Shown in pieces: positions 34,169-43,620 of a stretch of DNA of 64,000 nucleotides. Below the pieces are notes generated by a model. That model did not search any database and was not told where the DNA came from. It saw nothing but the letters and a program-made list of their open reading frames with translations. The position numbers were made by a program, and so were the translations under genes. The DNA is from GCA-2725625 sp964574215 (GTDB lineage: Bacteria; Pseudomonadota; Alphaproteobacteria; Rhodospirillales; UBA2165): contig CAZNLR010000010.1 in NCBI GenBank assembly GCA_964574215.1, positions 1-64,000 of the forward strand, written 5' to 3'. Every line of letters starts with the position of its first letter. Position 1 is the stretch's first letter.

Positions 34169-36891
34169 CTTCGATCCCTCGGGACAAAAAACGGATACCA
34201 GTTTACTGCCATCAGTGCACGTCGGGACCCGACATGCTGACCGTAGAGGTGGACGACGGCATTGCCACCCGTATTGAATCGAATTACGAGCTCGCCGGCA
34301 TTCACCCGGGTGACGGCCGGGTCTGCGTCAAGGCGTATGGTTTGATCCAGAAAACCTACAATCCCAACCGCATCAAACAGCCCATGAAACGGACCAATCC
34401 CAAAAAGGGGCGGGAGCATGACCCCGGCTTTGCACCGATATCATGGGAAGAAGCCTTTGACATCGTCGGCGAAAAATTGCGTTCGATCCGCGCCAAGGGT
34501 GTACGCGACGAGACCGGTGCACCGCGTCTGGCTGCCAGCTTCGGCGGCGGCGGCACGCCTATCCGCTATATGGGAACCTTGCCCGCTTTTTTGGCGGCTT
34601 GGGGACCGGCGGATTTGGGCTTCGGTTCGGGCCAGGGGGTGAAATGCTATCATTCGGAGCATCTTTACGGTGAATTATGGCACCGGGCCTTTATCGTTGC
34701 TCCGGACACCCCCTATGTCCGCTATGTAATAAATTGCGGCAACAACGTCGAAGCGGCGGGCGGCGTCGCCGGTGTCAAACGTCATGCCGATGCGCGGGTT
34801 CGGGGACAGAAAAGGGTGCAGGTGGAACCTCACCTGTCGGTAACCGGCGCGGTTTCCGCCGAATGGGTGCCGATCAAACCAAAAACCGACGCGGCGTTTT
34901 TGTTCGGCCTGATCCACCGGATCATCATCGAGCGCGACTGGCAGGATGTGTGCGACGTGCCCTTCCTGAAAGACATGTCCAACTCGCCCTATCTGGTGGG
35001 CCCCAACGGCTACTATCTGCGCGATCCGGAAAGCGAAAAGCCGCTGGTCTGGGACCAGACGGAAAATTCGGCCAAATCATACGATCAGGAAAGAAACGAT
35101 CCCGCCATGACCGGACATTATGAAGTCTCGGGATTGGAAATCGGGCCGGACAATCAGCGGTGGTCGCACGATGCAATTTCGGCCAGTCCGTCATTCCAGG
35201 TTCTGATCGACCATATGGCACCCTATTCACCGGACTGGGCTGCCGATGAGTGCGAGGTGCCGGCGGAGACCATTCGCCGCATTGCCGATGAATATCTGGA
35301 CAACGCCTGCATCGGCGAGACCATTGAGATCGAGGGGGAGACCATGCGCTTCCGGCCGGTCGCCGTGACCCTGGGTAAGACGGTCAACAACGGCTGGGGC
35401 GGCTATCACGCCTGCTGGGCCCGGACCATGCTGGCGGTTTTGGTGGGGGCGCTGGAAACACCGGGTGGCATCATAGGATGCCGCGTCCAGTTGGTCAGAC
35501 CGGCCGACAGCCGGACCGGTTCGGCATTGCCGGGACCGGACGGCTTTATGAACTATAAATTCAATGAAACCTCCGCCAACGGATGGATACGGACGCCGGA
35601 AATCCGCAACGCTTTTTCGACATTGGTGCCGCTGGTGTCGAATTCGCCTTGGTCGCCGGCGCTGGGTCCAGCCCATTTGCCGTGGTTGTTCCAAAAAGAG
35701 CCGCCCAAAAACTGGCCGCGCCAGAGCCTGCCGGAAATGTGGATATGCTACCGCACCAATCCGGCCATATCGTCCTGGAAAGCGGCGGACGTGGCCGAAA
35801 GGATCGCCGAATTCCCCTTTACCGTGGCCTTCGCCTACACCGATGATGAAACCAACCACATGGCGGATATTCTGCTGCCCGAGGCGACTGATCTGGAAAG
35901 CCTGCAGCTGATTCGCATCGGTGGTACCACCTACACCGAAAATTTCTGGCGCCAGGAAGGGTGGGCCATCCGCCAGCCGGCGGTGGATCCGGTTCACGAC
36001 AACAGGGATATGACCGACATCGCCACGGAACTGGCGCGCCAGGCGGGTGTGCTGGAGGAATACAACAAGGCGGTCAATTCGGGGGCTGCGGGGGCCAAGC
36101 TCAAAGACGAGGATTTCGACTATTCTCTCGATCCCGGAACCGTTCATAGCCGGGACGACATCTGGGACGCTCATTGCAAGTCGGCCAGCCACCAATTGTC
36201 GGATGGCGATGAGGTCAACGGTCTGGACTGGTTCAAGGATAACGGTTTCATGCTGCGCGATTTTTCCCAGTTGCAGTGGTATCTCCAGCCGTTCCTTGAG
36301 CGCCAGAATCTGCGTTTTGAATTACCCTATCAGGAAAGGCTGACCCGTCACGGACGGGAACTTGCTAACCGGCTGAAAGAGACCGGTATCGATTGGTGGG
36401 ACAGCCAGTTGGAGGAGTACGAGTTCCTACCCACCTATCATTCATTTTCCGATATCTGGCTGAATTACGCCGAAGAATATGACCGGGATCCGGGCGAATT
36501 CCCGTTTTGGGCGCTGACTTCCCATACCATGCAGTATCAATGGGGCGGTAACGTCGGCATTCCGATTATCAAGGAAGTCGCCGACAACGTCACCGGACAC
36601 AAAGGTATCATCATCAACCGATCCAAGGCGCATTCCATGGGCATCGAAGACGGCGACCAGGTGACGATTGAATCCGTTGCCGGGGAAACGTCCGGCCGGG
36701 CGCAACTCCGCGAAGGTATTCGTCCCGACACGGTCTTGATGATCGGGCAATTTGACCACTGGAAAACGCCGGTTGCCAAGGATTTCAATCTGCCGAGTTT
36801 GAACTCGGTTACCGATTTATCGCTCAAACTGACGGATTCTTCCGGCAGCGGCGCTGATCTCATGCGGGTAAAGATTTCCCCCTGCTTGTGA
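34165..36891 (+). CDS. Molybdopterin oxidoreductase, DMSO-reductase family (second paralogue)
   Basis: The protein has 908 residues and shares local stretches with the enzyme at 1282-3897 (DVPFLK, SPYLVG, KPLVWDQ). The N-terminal FeS motif has Cys15, Cys18 and Cys54, but the third Cys position is Pro22 (CHQCTSGP), so the cluster is altered or absent. Cys161 (GVKCYHSEH) is the probable Mo ligand by position. A dinucleotide-binding domain ends the protein. No ferredoxin or membrane subunit follows, so it may be soluble and could be a non-redox hydratase or use another carrier. Translational coupling to the acyl-CoA ligase suggests a CoA-thioester substrate (inference). Confidence 0.83.
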   Translation: MTSIPRDKKRIPVYCHQCTSGPDMLTVEVDDGIATRIESNYELAGIHPGDGRVCVKAYGLIQKTYNPNRIKQPMKRTNPKKGREHDPGFAPISWEEAFDIVGEKLRSIRAKGVRDETGAPRLAASFGGGGTPIRYMGTLPAFLAAWGPADLGFGSGQGVKCYHSEHLYGELWHRAFIVAPDTPYVRYVINCGNNVEAAGGVAGVKRHADARVRGQKRVQVEPHLSVTGAVSAEWVPIKPKTDAAFLFGLIHRIIIERDWQDVCDVPFLKDMSNSPYLVGPNGYYLRDPESEKPLVWDQTENSAKSYDQERNDPAMTGHYEVSGLEIGPDNQRWSHDAISASPSFQVLIDHMAPYSPDWAADECEVPAETIRRIADEYLDNACIGETIEIEGETMRFRPVAVTLGKTVNNGWGGYHACWARTMLAVLVGALETPGGIIGCRVQLVRPADSRTGSALPGPDGFMNYKFNETSANGWIRTPEIRNAFSTLVPLVSNSPWSPALGPAHLPWLFQKEPPKNWPRQSLPEMWICYRTNPAISSWKAADVAERIAEFPFTVAFAYTDDETNHMADILLPEATDLESLQLIRIGGTTYTENFWRQEGWAIRQPAVDPVHDNRDMTDIATELARQAGVLEEYNKAVNSGAAGAKLKDEDFDYSLDPGTVHSRDDIWDAHCKSASHQLSDGDEVNGLDWFKDNGFMLRDFSQLQWYLQPFLERQNLRFELPYQERLTRHGRELANRLKETGIDWWDSQLEEYEFLPTYHSFSDIWLNYAEEYDRDPGEFPFWALTSHTMQYQWGGNVGIPIIKEVADNVTGHKGIIINRSKAHSMGIEDGDQVTIESVAGETSGRAQLREGIRPDTVLMIGQFDHWKTPVAKDFNLPSLNSVTDLSLKLTDSSGSGADLMRVKISPCL

Positions 36892-36918
36892 TTATTCTTT
36901 CGAAAAATCAGGGTGGTC

Positions 36919-36948
36919 TTGGTTTTTTGCCAAATTTGCGAATAATAT
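36919..36948 (+). promoter_or_regulatory. Possible promoter of the Crp/Fnr gene
   Basis: TTGGTT (36919-36924) and TAATAT (36943-36948) are 18 bases apart, 40 bases before the regulator's ATG. Confidence 0.4.
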
Positions 36949-36987
36949 AGCATCCAATTAATTGAGTGCCGGTCCTTTTGGGGGGAC

Positions 36988-37734
36988 ATGATGAATAAAT
37001 CGGGTAGCAAAAAGAAACAGACATCTCGGGAGACGGCCGAGCTGCAAAATCTCGACGGCGTAGAACGTGGGCTCGATGGCGTCCTCTTGTTTGCCGATCT
37101 CAATGCAGAGGATCGGCAGCATCTCGAAAAAAGATGCCGGTGGCACGAATTTAAAAGAAATTCCGGGGTTATTCAGAAGGGCGAAGAAAATAGCGACGTT
37201 TATATCCTGGTGTCCGGCGCCGCCCATGTTTTGAACTACTCCGACAAGGGGCGGGTTATCGATTACGCGACATTGGGAGCGGGAGACGTTTTCGGTGAAT
37301 TGGCGGCCATCGACGGGTTGCCCCGGTCGGCTTCGGTCGTGACGACGAAGCAAAGCTTGATTGCATCTCTCGCCGGTAGCGATTTTCTGGATTTTGTCAC
37401 CGAACATCCGGAGGTCAGCCTTGCATTGTTTCGAAAGCTGGCGGGTATCATCCGCATGGGCGACGATCAAATTTCGGATCTCAGTCTTTTGGGAGCTGAG
37501 CAACGGGTCTGCCTTGAACTCCTGCGTATGGCCGAGCCCGACCCGGCCTATTTTGAAAATCTGATAATATTTCCCATACCCACCCAATCGCACATCGCCA
37601 ACGGCGTCGGTGTGGCGCGGGAGACCGTGGCCAGAATTTTCAGTAAACTGACCCAGGACAATATCATCGAGCGCAAAGAAAAAACCCTCTATATCCGCGA
37701 TCCCGAGAAGCTGGAAAATATTGCCCTCAATTGA
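36988..37734 (+). CDS. Crp/Fnr-family transcriptional regulator 1
   Basis: The protein has 248 residues with a cyclic-nucleotide-binding-like domain (phosphate-cassette-like FGELAAIDGLPRSASV) and a C-terminal winged HTH with the canonical recognition helix GVARETVARIFSKL. The N-terminal FeS cysteines of Fnr are absent, so it is closer to Crp or Dnr/NnrR-like members. GGGGGG precedes the ATG pair. The effector is unknown. It could serve the FNR-type boxes near nirS, but it is 20 kb away and that is speculative. Confidence 0.88.
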   Translation: MMNKSGSKKKQTSRETAELQNLDGVERGLDGVLLFADLNAEDRQHLEKRCRWHEFKRNSGVIQKGEENSDVYILVSGAAHVLNYSDKGRVIDYATLGAGDVFGELAAIDGLPRSASVVTTKQSLIASLAGSDFLDFVTEHPEVSLALFRKLAGIIRMGDDQISDLSLLGAEQRVCLELLRMAEPDPAYFENLIIFPIPTQSHIANGVGVARETVARIFSKLTQDNIIERKEKTLYIRDPEKLENIALN

Positions 37735-37839
37735 AGTCCGGTTTGATTTTCCTTTTCGGCAGTCTATTCACTGAATCTATCTTTGATGGGCAAAATGTCT
37801 TACAACCATGCGTCAACGTAAGTAAACGGCTGAGCCTTA

Positions 37840-38817
37840 ATGAAAAAAATTCTTGTCACCGGCGGCGCCGGCTATATCGGCAGTCACACTTGCAAATTGC
37901 TGGCCGCAAACGGGTACGACCCGGTTGTTTATGACGACCTCTCAACCGGGTACGAATGGGCGGTGAAATGGGGAGAGTTGGAAATCGGCGGCCTCCGGGA
38001 CGAAGCGCGTCTGTTAGAGGTTTGCCGGCTTCATAAACCGGAAGTGGTTTTGCACTTTGCCTCTTTTATCAATGTCGGTGAATCGGTCTCCAATCCCATC
38101 AAGTATTACTCGAATAATGTCGGCGGCACGATGGCTCTGCTTAGGGTCATGCAGCAGTGCGGTATGAAGAATTTGGTCTATTCCTCGTCCTGCGCCGTCT
38201 ATGGATTGCCGGAGTTTCTGCCCCTGACAGAAGGGCATAACCAGGCCCCGCACAATCCATACGGCTGGAGCAAATTCATGTGCGAAAGGGTGATCGAAGA
38301 TTACCAACAAGCCTTTGGGTTGCGTCACGTCGCGCTACGTTATTTCAATGCTGCCGGCGCCGATCCCGAGGGTGAAATCGGCGAAGCCCATTTGCCGGAA
38401 ACCCATATCATTCCCCTGGTGCTGGATGTCGCCAAGGGACAGCGAGACGTCTTCACCGTTAACGGTAATGATTACGATACCGAGGACGGCACCTGCGTCA
38501 GGGATTACATTCACGTCAACGATCTGGCGTCGGCTCATCTGTTGGCTTTGGAGTATTTGTTAAACGGCGGCGACTCGCAGGCTTTCAATTTGGGCAACGG
38601 CGCGGGATATTCCATCCAGCAAGTTGTTGAAACGGCCCGGAAAATTACCGGCCATACCATTCCTACCCGAGTCGGGGAGCGGCGCGCCGGAGATACACCG
38701 ATGCTGATAAGCGATTCATCACGCGCCCATGATATATTGGGCTGGTCACCGTCTCGTGCGGATTTAGCCATCCAAATTGAAGACGCCTGGCGCTGGCACA
38801 AGAATTTCGAACATTAA
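37840..38817 (+). CDS. galE: UDP-glucose 4-epimerase
   Basis: The protein has 325 residues of the extended SDR family with NAD site GGAGYIGSHT, catalytic Ser in YSSSCAVYG and Tyr-x3-Lys (YGWSKFM). The GalE stretches GTCVRDYIHVNDLA and FNLGNGAGYS are present. It interconverts UDP-glucose and UDP-galactose (or the N-acetyl forms). The next gene, an asparagine synthase, starts 1 base after the stop, and gmd follows, suggesting a small surface-polysaccharide unit. Confidence 0.9.
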   Translation: MKKILVTGGAGYIGSHTCKLLAANGYDPVVYDDLSTGYEWAVKWGELEIGGLRDEARLLEVCRLHKPEVVLHFASFINVGESVSNPIKYYSNNVGGTMALLRVMQQCGMKNLVYSSSCAVYGLPEFLPLTEGHNQAPHNPYGWSKFMCERVIEDYQQAFGLRHVALRYFNAAGADPEGEIGEAHLPETHIIPLVLDVAKGQRDVFTVNGNDYDTEDGTCVRDYIHVNDLASAHLLALEYLLNGGDSQAFNLGNGAGYSIQQVVETARKITGHTIPTRVGERRAGDTPMLISDSSRAHDILGWSPSRADLAIQIEDAWRWHKNFEH

Positions 38818-38818
38818 T

Positions 38819-40612
38819 ATGTGCGGCGTAACGGCAATCTTTTCCTACGGCAATGACGCCCCACCGGTGGACAGGCGACAGCTAGCGCGTATCAATGAAG
38901 CCATGGCGGTACGGGGTCCGGACGGCGAAGGTGAATGGATATCCGGTGACGGAAGAATAGGTCTGGGCCACCGCCGTCTGGCGATTATCGATCCCGGTCC
39001 CAGCGGCGCCCAGCCCATGACGCTGTGCGAGGATGACGGCCTGGTACAGCTGGCCATCACCTACAACGGTGAGATCTACAATTTTCGTGAGATTCGCCGG
39101 GAATTGATTAATCAGGGCCGCCGGTTGGTGACTCAATCGGATACCGAAGTCTTGCTTCATCTTTATGACCGCGACGGTCCGGATATGGTCCGGCGGTTGC
39201 GCGGCATGTTCGCCTTCGTAATTTGGGACGCCGAAAAAAAGGGCCTTTTTATGGCCCGTGATCCCTACGGCATTAAGCCGCTTTATTATGCCGATGACGG
39301 AAAGACGTTTTTTGCGGCGTCTCAGGTGAAGGCGCTTTCCGCCGGTGAGGTGGAAAAAGGGGACGCCAATCCGGCTGGCCATGTAGGATTTTTCCTGCTG
39401 GGATACGTGCCCGAACCCCATACATTGTTCGCCGCCATAAAGGCTTTGCCGGCCGGGTCGACCTTATGGCAGGGAAGGGATGGCAGCTTCAAACTGGACC
39501 GCTACTTCGATATACCGGACGTGCTGTCCAGGAACGATTTGCCTATGGACGGGCAGGATTTAAAAGAAATGGTCGCCGATTCCTTGGCTGAAAGCATCCG
39601 GCATCATCTCGTGTCCGACGTGCCGGTGGGGATGTTTCTTTCAGCCGGGCTGGATTCCGCGACGGTGGCGGCCCTGACCTCCCAATGTTCCGAAACTCCT
39701 CTGGACAGCATGACCCTGCGGTTTGATGAATTTGCCGGAGGCGAAAATGACGAGGTGCCGTTAGCGGAGACTATCGCCAAACAGTACGGTACACGTCACA
39801 CAACCCGGACCGTGAAAGGGGCGGATTTTCACAATGATCTGGACAATCTGATGGCAGCCATGGATCAGCCTTCCGTAGACGGCGTGAACACGTATTTCGT
39901 CGCCAAGGAAGCGGCCTCAATGGGGCTAAAGGTCGCTTTGTCGGGATTGGGCGGCGATGAGTTGTTCGGCGGCTATAATACGTTTCGCCAGGTACCGGCA
40001 TTGGTGGGTACGCTTGGATGGATTCCCGGGATCAGCCAGGTTGGCGCCGTCTTAAGAAAATTCAGCGCGCCGCTTGTGTCGCAATTTACATCGCCAAAAT
40101 ATGCGGCAATGCTGGAATATTCCGGAAGTTACGCCAGCGCCTACTTTCTGCGGCGGGGGCTCTTTATGCCTTGGGAACTATTTAAGATCCTCGATCCCGA
40201 TTTGGTGCGGTCCGGATGGAAAAATCTAAATTTGTTTACGAACTTGGAAACCACGGTGCACGGAATCGATTCCGGTCACCGCAAAGTGGCGGCGCTTGAG
40301 AACGTTTGGTATATGCGCAATCAACTTTTGCGCGACGCCGATTGGGCGGGAATGGCGCATTCACTGGAAATTCGCACACCCTTGGTCGATGCGGAACTGC
40401 TGCACCAATTGGGCGGCAGGGGCGCCACCAAGCAAATTATGGCGGCGGCTCCGAAAACGGCGCTTCCCGAAGCTGTACTCAACCGGCCGAAAACCGGCTT
40501 TTATGTTCCGGTGCAGGAGTGGCTGCTTGGCAACCAAGGGAATGGAGTTCCAGACGAACGGGGGCTCCGCGGTTGGGCGAAAATCGTTTACGAAAATGCG
40601 CTAAAAGCGTAA
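38819..40612 (+). CDS. asnB: Asparagine synthase (glutamine-hydrolysing) family amidotransferase
   Basis: The protein has 597 residues. ATG at 38819 exposes Cys2 (MCGVTAIF), the glutaminase nucleophile; a longer frame from 38777 would bury it and overlaps galE. The synthetase domain has the ATP loop LSAGLDSATVAAL and LSGLGGDELFGGY. Between galE and gmd it is probably one of the AsnB-like proteins that amidate sugars or surface polymers rather than the housekeeping enzyme (inference). Confidence 0.88.
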   Translation: MCGVTAIFSYGNDAPPVDRRQLARINEAMAVRGPDGEGEWISGDGRIGLGHRRLAIIDPGPSGAQPMTLCEDDGLVQLAITYNGEIYNFREIRRELINQGRRLVTQSDTEVLLHLYDRDGPDMVRRLRGMFAFVIWDAEKKGLFMARDPYGIKPLYYADDGKTFFAASQVKALSAGEVEKGDANPAGHVGFFLLGYVPEPHTLFAAIKALPAGSTLWQGRDGSFKLDRYFDIPDVLSRNDLPMDGQDLKEMVADSLAESIRHHLVSDVPVGMFLSAGLDSATVAALTSQCSETPLDSMTLRFDEFAGGENDEVPLAETIAKQYGTRHTTRTVKGADFHNDLDNLMAAMDQPSVDGVNTYFVAKEAASMGLKVALSGLGGDELFGGYNTFRQVPALVGTLGWIPGISQVGAVLRKFSAPLVSQFTSPKYAAMLEYSGSYASAYFLRRGLFMPWELFKILDPDLVRSGWKNLNLFTNLETTVHGIDSGHRKVAALENVWYMRNQLLRDADWAGMAHSLEIRTPLVDAELLHQLGGRGATKQIMAAAPKTALPEAVLNRPKTGFYVPVQEWLLGNQGNGVPDERGLRGWAKIVYENALKA

Positions 40613-40656
40613 GCAGGCAGAGCCTGATTAATTTTGCGGTAGGGGACGGATAATTC

Positions 40657-41721
40657 ATGTCAGATAAAATTGCTTTGATAACCGGCGTAACGGGTCAGGA
40701 CGGCGCTTATTTGGCGGAGTTTCTGCTGAACAAGGGGTATACGGTGCACGGAATCAAACGCAGGTCGTCTTCCTTTAACACCGGCCGGGTCGATCATCTA
40801 TACAGCGATCCCCACTTGGATGACGTCCGGTTTTTCATGCATTTCGGTGATATGACCGACGCTACCAATCTGATCAGGCTGGTGCAATCCACGCAGCCCA
40901 CCGAAATTTATAATCTTGCCGCCCAAAGTCACGTGCAGGTTAGTTTCGAGACGGCGGAATATACTGCCAATGCGGACGGGCTGGGCGCTCTACGTTTGTT
41001 GGAAGCCATGCGCATCCTGGGTTTGGAGAAAACGACCCGGTTTTATCAGGCCTCGACGTCGGAACTCTATGGCGATGCGGTTGAATCACCACAATCCGAA
41101 GCCACGCCTTTCCGGCCCCGCAGTCCCTATGCGGCGGCGAAAATCTATGCCTATTGGATCACGGTCAATTACCGCCAGGCCTATGACATGCATGCGTCAA
41201 ACGGCATTTTGTTTAACCATGAAAGTCCTCTCCGTGGGGAAACCTTTGTTACCAGGAAAATCACCCGCGCCATTGCGGCCATGGAATTGGGATTGGAGAA
41301 CAAGCTCTTCCTGGGAAACCTAAACGCCGAGAGAGATTGGGGGGATGCGCGGGACTATGTGGAAGGCATGTGGTTGATGCTGCAGCAGGATCAACCCGAC
41401 GACTATGTTCTGGCAACCGGCGAGCAGCACTCGGTCCGGGAATTTGTGGAGCTGGTCTTCGCCGAATTCGGCCGGACCATCGAATGGCGGGGAGAGGGTA
41501 TCGAGGAAAAAGGCTACGACCGGTCAAGTGGCGACGTTGTGGTCGAAGTGGACCCGCGCTATTTCCGCCCGACCGAAGTCGATTCACTGCTCGGCGATCC
41601 TTCCAAGGCGGAACGGGAACTGGGCTGGAAACACCAAACGCCGTTCAAAAAATTGGTAACGGACATGGTTCAGTATGATTTTGAATTGCTGAAAAACGGC
41701 GGCGGTTACGAGAAATCCTAG
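40657..41721 (+). CDS. gmd: GDP-mannose 4,6-dehydratase
   Basis: This 354-residue extended SDR has GVTGQDGAYLAEFLL, KRRSSSFNTGRVDHLY, catalytic Thr/Ser-Glu in STSELYG, Tyr-Lys in YAAAKIYAYW and NHESPLRGETFVTRKI, all signatures of Gmd. It forms GDP-4-keto-6-deoxymannose, the precursor of GDP-fucose, rhamnose or perosamine. No fucose synthase or reductase is next to it, so the final sugar is not known. It converges on the second Crp/Fnr gene with an 11-base gap. Confidence 0.93.
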   Translation: MSDKIALITGVTGQDGAYLAEFLLNKGYTVHGIKRRSSSFNTGRVDHLYSDPHLDDVRFFMHFGDMTDATNLIRLVQSTQPTEIYNLAAQSHVQVSFETAEYTANADGLGALRLLEAMRILGLEKTTRFYQASTSELYGDAVESPQSEATPFRPRSPYAAAKIYAYWITVNYRQAYDMHASNGILFNHESPLRGETFVTRKITRAIAAMELGLENKLFLGNLNAERDWGDARDYVEGMWLMLQQDQPDDYVLATGEQHSVREFVELVFAEFGRTIEWRGEGIEEKGYDRSSGDVVVEVDPRYFRPTEVDSLLGDPSKAERELGWKHQTPFKKLVTDMVQYDFELLKNGGGYEKS

Positions 41722-41732
41722 GGACTACTTGA

Positions 41733-42440
41733 TCAAGTCTGGTCCGCCAGCATCTGTAGCCGTGTGTGATCTTTTATCACCAGTGATTTGTGTTTTCGCT
41801 CAACCACACCTTCGCGGGCCAGATTGCCGATGGCGTCGGCGACCACTCCTTTTTCCGCACCTACCCAACTGGCAATTTCGGCGTGGGCCGGAATATTGGC
41901 GATGATCCAGGACCCGTCGCCAATGGCATTGGGTTCCGATATGCGCAAAAGTTCGAAGTAAACCCGCTGGCGGGGCGTCATGGTGCTGAGATTGGTCACT
42001 CGGGTATTGAGCGTCCGGATAAGGCCGGCAAATCGTTTCAGCAGGATCAACGAGATTTCCGGACACATGATCAAATAGTGTCTGAAATCCTTCCCTTCCA
42101 TGGATGCCAGGAGTGTCGGTTCCAGGGCCGTTACCCGCGCCGACCGTTTTTTGGAATCGATCGCCGATAATTCACCGAAGGCGTCGCCGGTTGTCAACTC
42201 GGCCAGCGCCACTTCCCGGTTTTCGTGCAGGAAATCCATGGCGCGGAGGCGTCCATGAACAACGAAATAGACGCAAGTCGTCGTATCAGCCTGGCCGACG
42301 ACGATATCGCCGTCATCGTATTCCAGCCACTCAACTTGGTCTTCCATGCGCGAAAGAAGGGTGGGAGACGCCTCGGTCAGAAGTCTAATGCCGGACAGAT
42401 TCCGAGGAACTTGGCTTAGGTCAGTAATCTCGTCCGTCAT
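41733..42440 (-). CDS. Crp/Fnr-family regulator 2 with non-canonical recognition helix
   Basis: The protein has 235 residues and is clearly related to regulator 1 (matching stretches FGELSAIDSKKRSARV and QRVYFELLRISEPN). The expected R-E-T-V-x-R recognition helix is replaced by GAEKGVVADAIGNL, so DNA contacts would differ or be lost. The protein may bind another sequence or act without DNA binding. It follows gmd convergently and precedes the TPR remnant. Confidence 0.85.
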   Translation of the reverse strand: MTDEITDLSQVPRNLSGIRLLTEASPTLLSRMEDQVEWLEYDDGDIVVGQADTTTCVYFVVHGRLRAMDFLHENREVALAELTTGDAFGELSAIDSKKRSARVTALEPTLLASMEGKDFRHYLIMCPEISLILLKRFAGLIRTLNTRVTNLSTMTPRQRVYFELLRISEPNAIGDGSWIIANIPAHAEIASWVGAEKGVVADAIGNLAREGVVERKHKSLVIKDHTRLQMLADQT

Positions 42441-42535
42441 TTGAACTTTTCTCTACACTTGCCCGCTGGATTTCCGGTGAGAGATATTTGGTTACGATTA
42501 CCGGAAATGCAACAATTGGTACCGTCACAAAGCGG

Positions 42536-43282
42536 TTATCTAAGAATATTCGAGCCCTTAGGCGGACCCTTTCTATTAAAGCTATAATAAACTGAAAGAT
42601 TATGCTGAACCGATTCTTCATCCAAATCTATCCGGGAGAGGGCTTTGGCTTCATCGTAATTGCCCCTTATCCCCTTGAACAGGGCCAGATTCTGTCTGAT
42701 TTGGACGTTGTTCCGGTCGATCCGTGCGGCCTTCTCGGCAATACGAATGGCTTCCGTGATATCGCCGGCGGAGGCGGATGAAATGGACAAATTGTTCAGT
42801 ACTTTCGGATTGTCGGGCGACAGGGACAGGGCCATGTCGTAAGCATTGCGGGCATTGCGATAGGATTTCATTAAGTCATATGCAATGCCGAGTGATGAAT
42901 AAATAATCCAATTGTCGGGATCCAGTTCGATCGCCTTGGCCAGGGGCTTGATGGCCTTTTTAGCTTTTCCGGCAGCCAATTGCGCCTTGCCGAATTCCAG
43001 CCACAAATTCGCATTTTCGGGGAAAGAATCGATATTTTTCTGCAAAAGGGCAACCGATTCGGCAGCCAGACCAATGTAACGCATGTTTCGCGCTAATCCC
43101 AAAAGCGCTTTATCGTCATTCGGCTGCCGGTCCCAATACTTCCGATAATGGCTGACCGCCGCTAGATAGTTCTTCTGATTTTCGGCTTCGACAGCCGCCA
43201 GCAACAGCGAAGATTCAACCACGTCATTGTCGACATTGTTTGTCAGGCAACCGGTCAAAGTGATCGCCATGCAACATCTCAA
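42536..43282 (-). pseudogene. TPR protein (TadD-like lipoprotein) with truncated N-terminus
   Basis: The frame has about 240 residues with several tetratricopeptide repeats (DNWIIYSSLGIAYDLMKSYR, DNPKVLNNLSISSASAG), resembling TadD-type lipoproteins of Flp pilus loci. A lipobox LTGC is present, but only about 10 residues precede it, too few for a signal peptide, and the only starts are TTG or ATG inside an overlapping receiver-domain remnant. The 5' end appears lost in a deletion that joined it to the receiver gene. It may still be translated, but export is doubtful. Confidence 0.65.
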
Positions 43283-43418
43283 TCGCCTGGGCGCCGTTTT
43301 CCGCTGTCTGTAAATTTTCGATGCCGATGGAATTGAGGACTCGCGTCACGAACCTCTGGGCAAAGGGTTCGTCATCGATCACCATTACCTTTACCGTTTG
43401 TAGGGACGCATTACTCAT
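43224..43418 (-). pseudogene. Truncated response-regulator receiver domain
   Basis: The 64-residue frame starts as a good receiver (VMVIDDEPFAQRFVTRVLN, AENGAQAIEMLHGDHFD) and then breaks off just before the phospho-acceptor Asp strand, continuing as an unrelated tail and stop. The tail DNA is the start of the TPR gene in another frame. This is best read as one end of a deletion. Confidence 0.75.
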
Positions 43419-43620
43419 TGTCAGACCACTCGATAGTTAAGCGGTTCAGAAATAACACATTGTCGCGGCAAAGGGTACCGGCCTGTTTTTAATCAGCGCC
43501 CCGGTAATGCCTCAATTGGGCGATACTGAGAACGGATCGCAAAGATAACTTTACACTTCCGTTTCCGTGGGTACGCGCTTATAAATTTAGACAAATAAAT
43601 TAAATACAGAGGAGGACACC

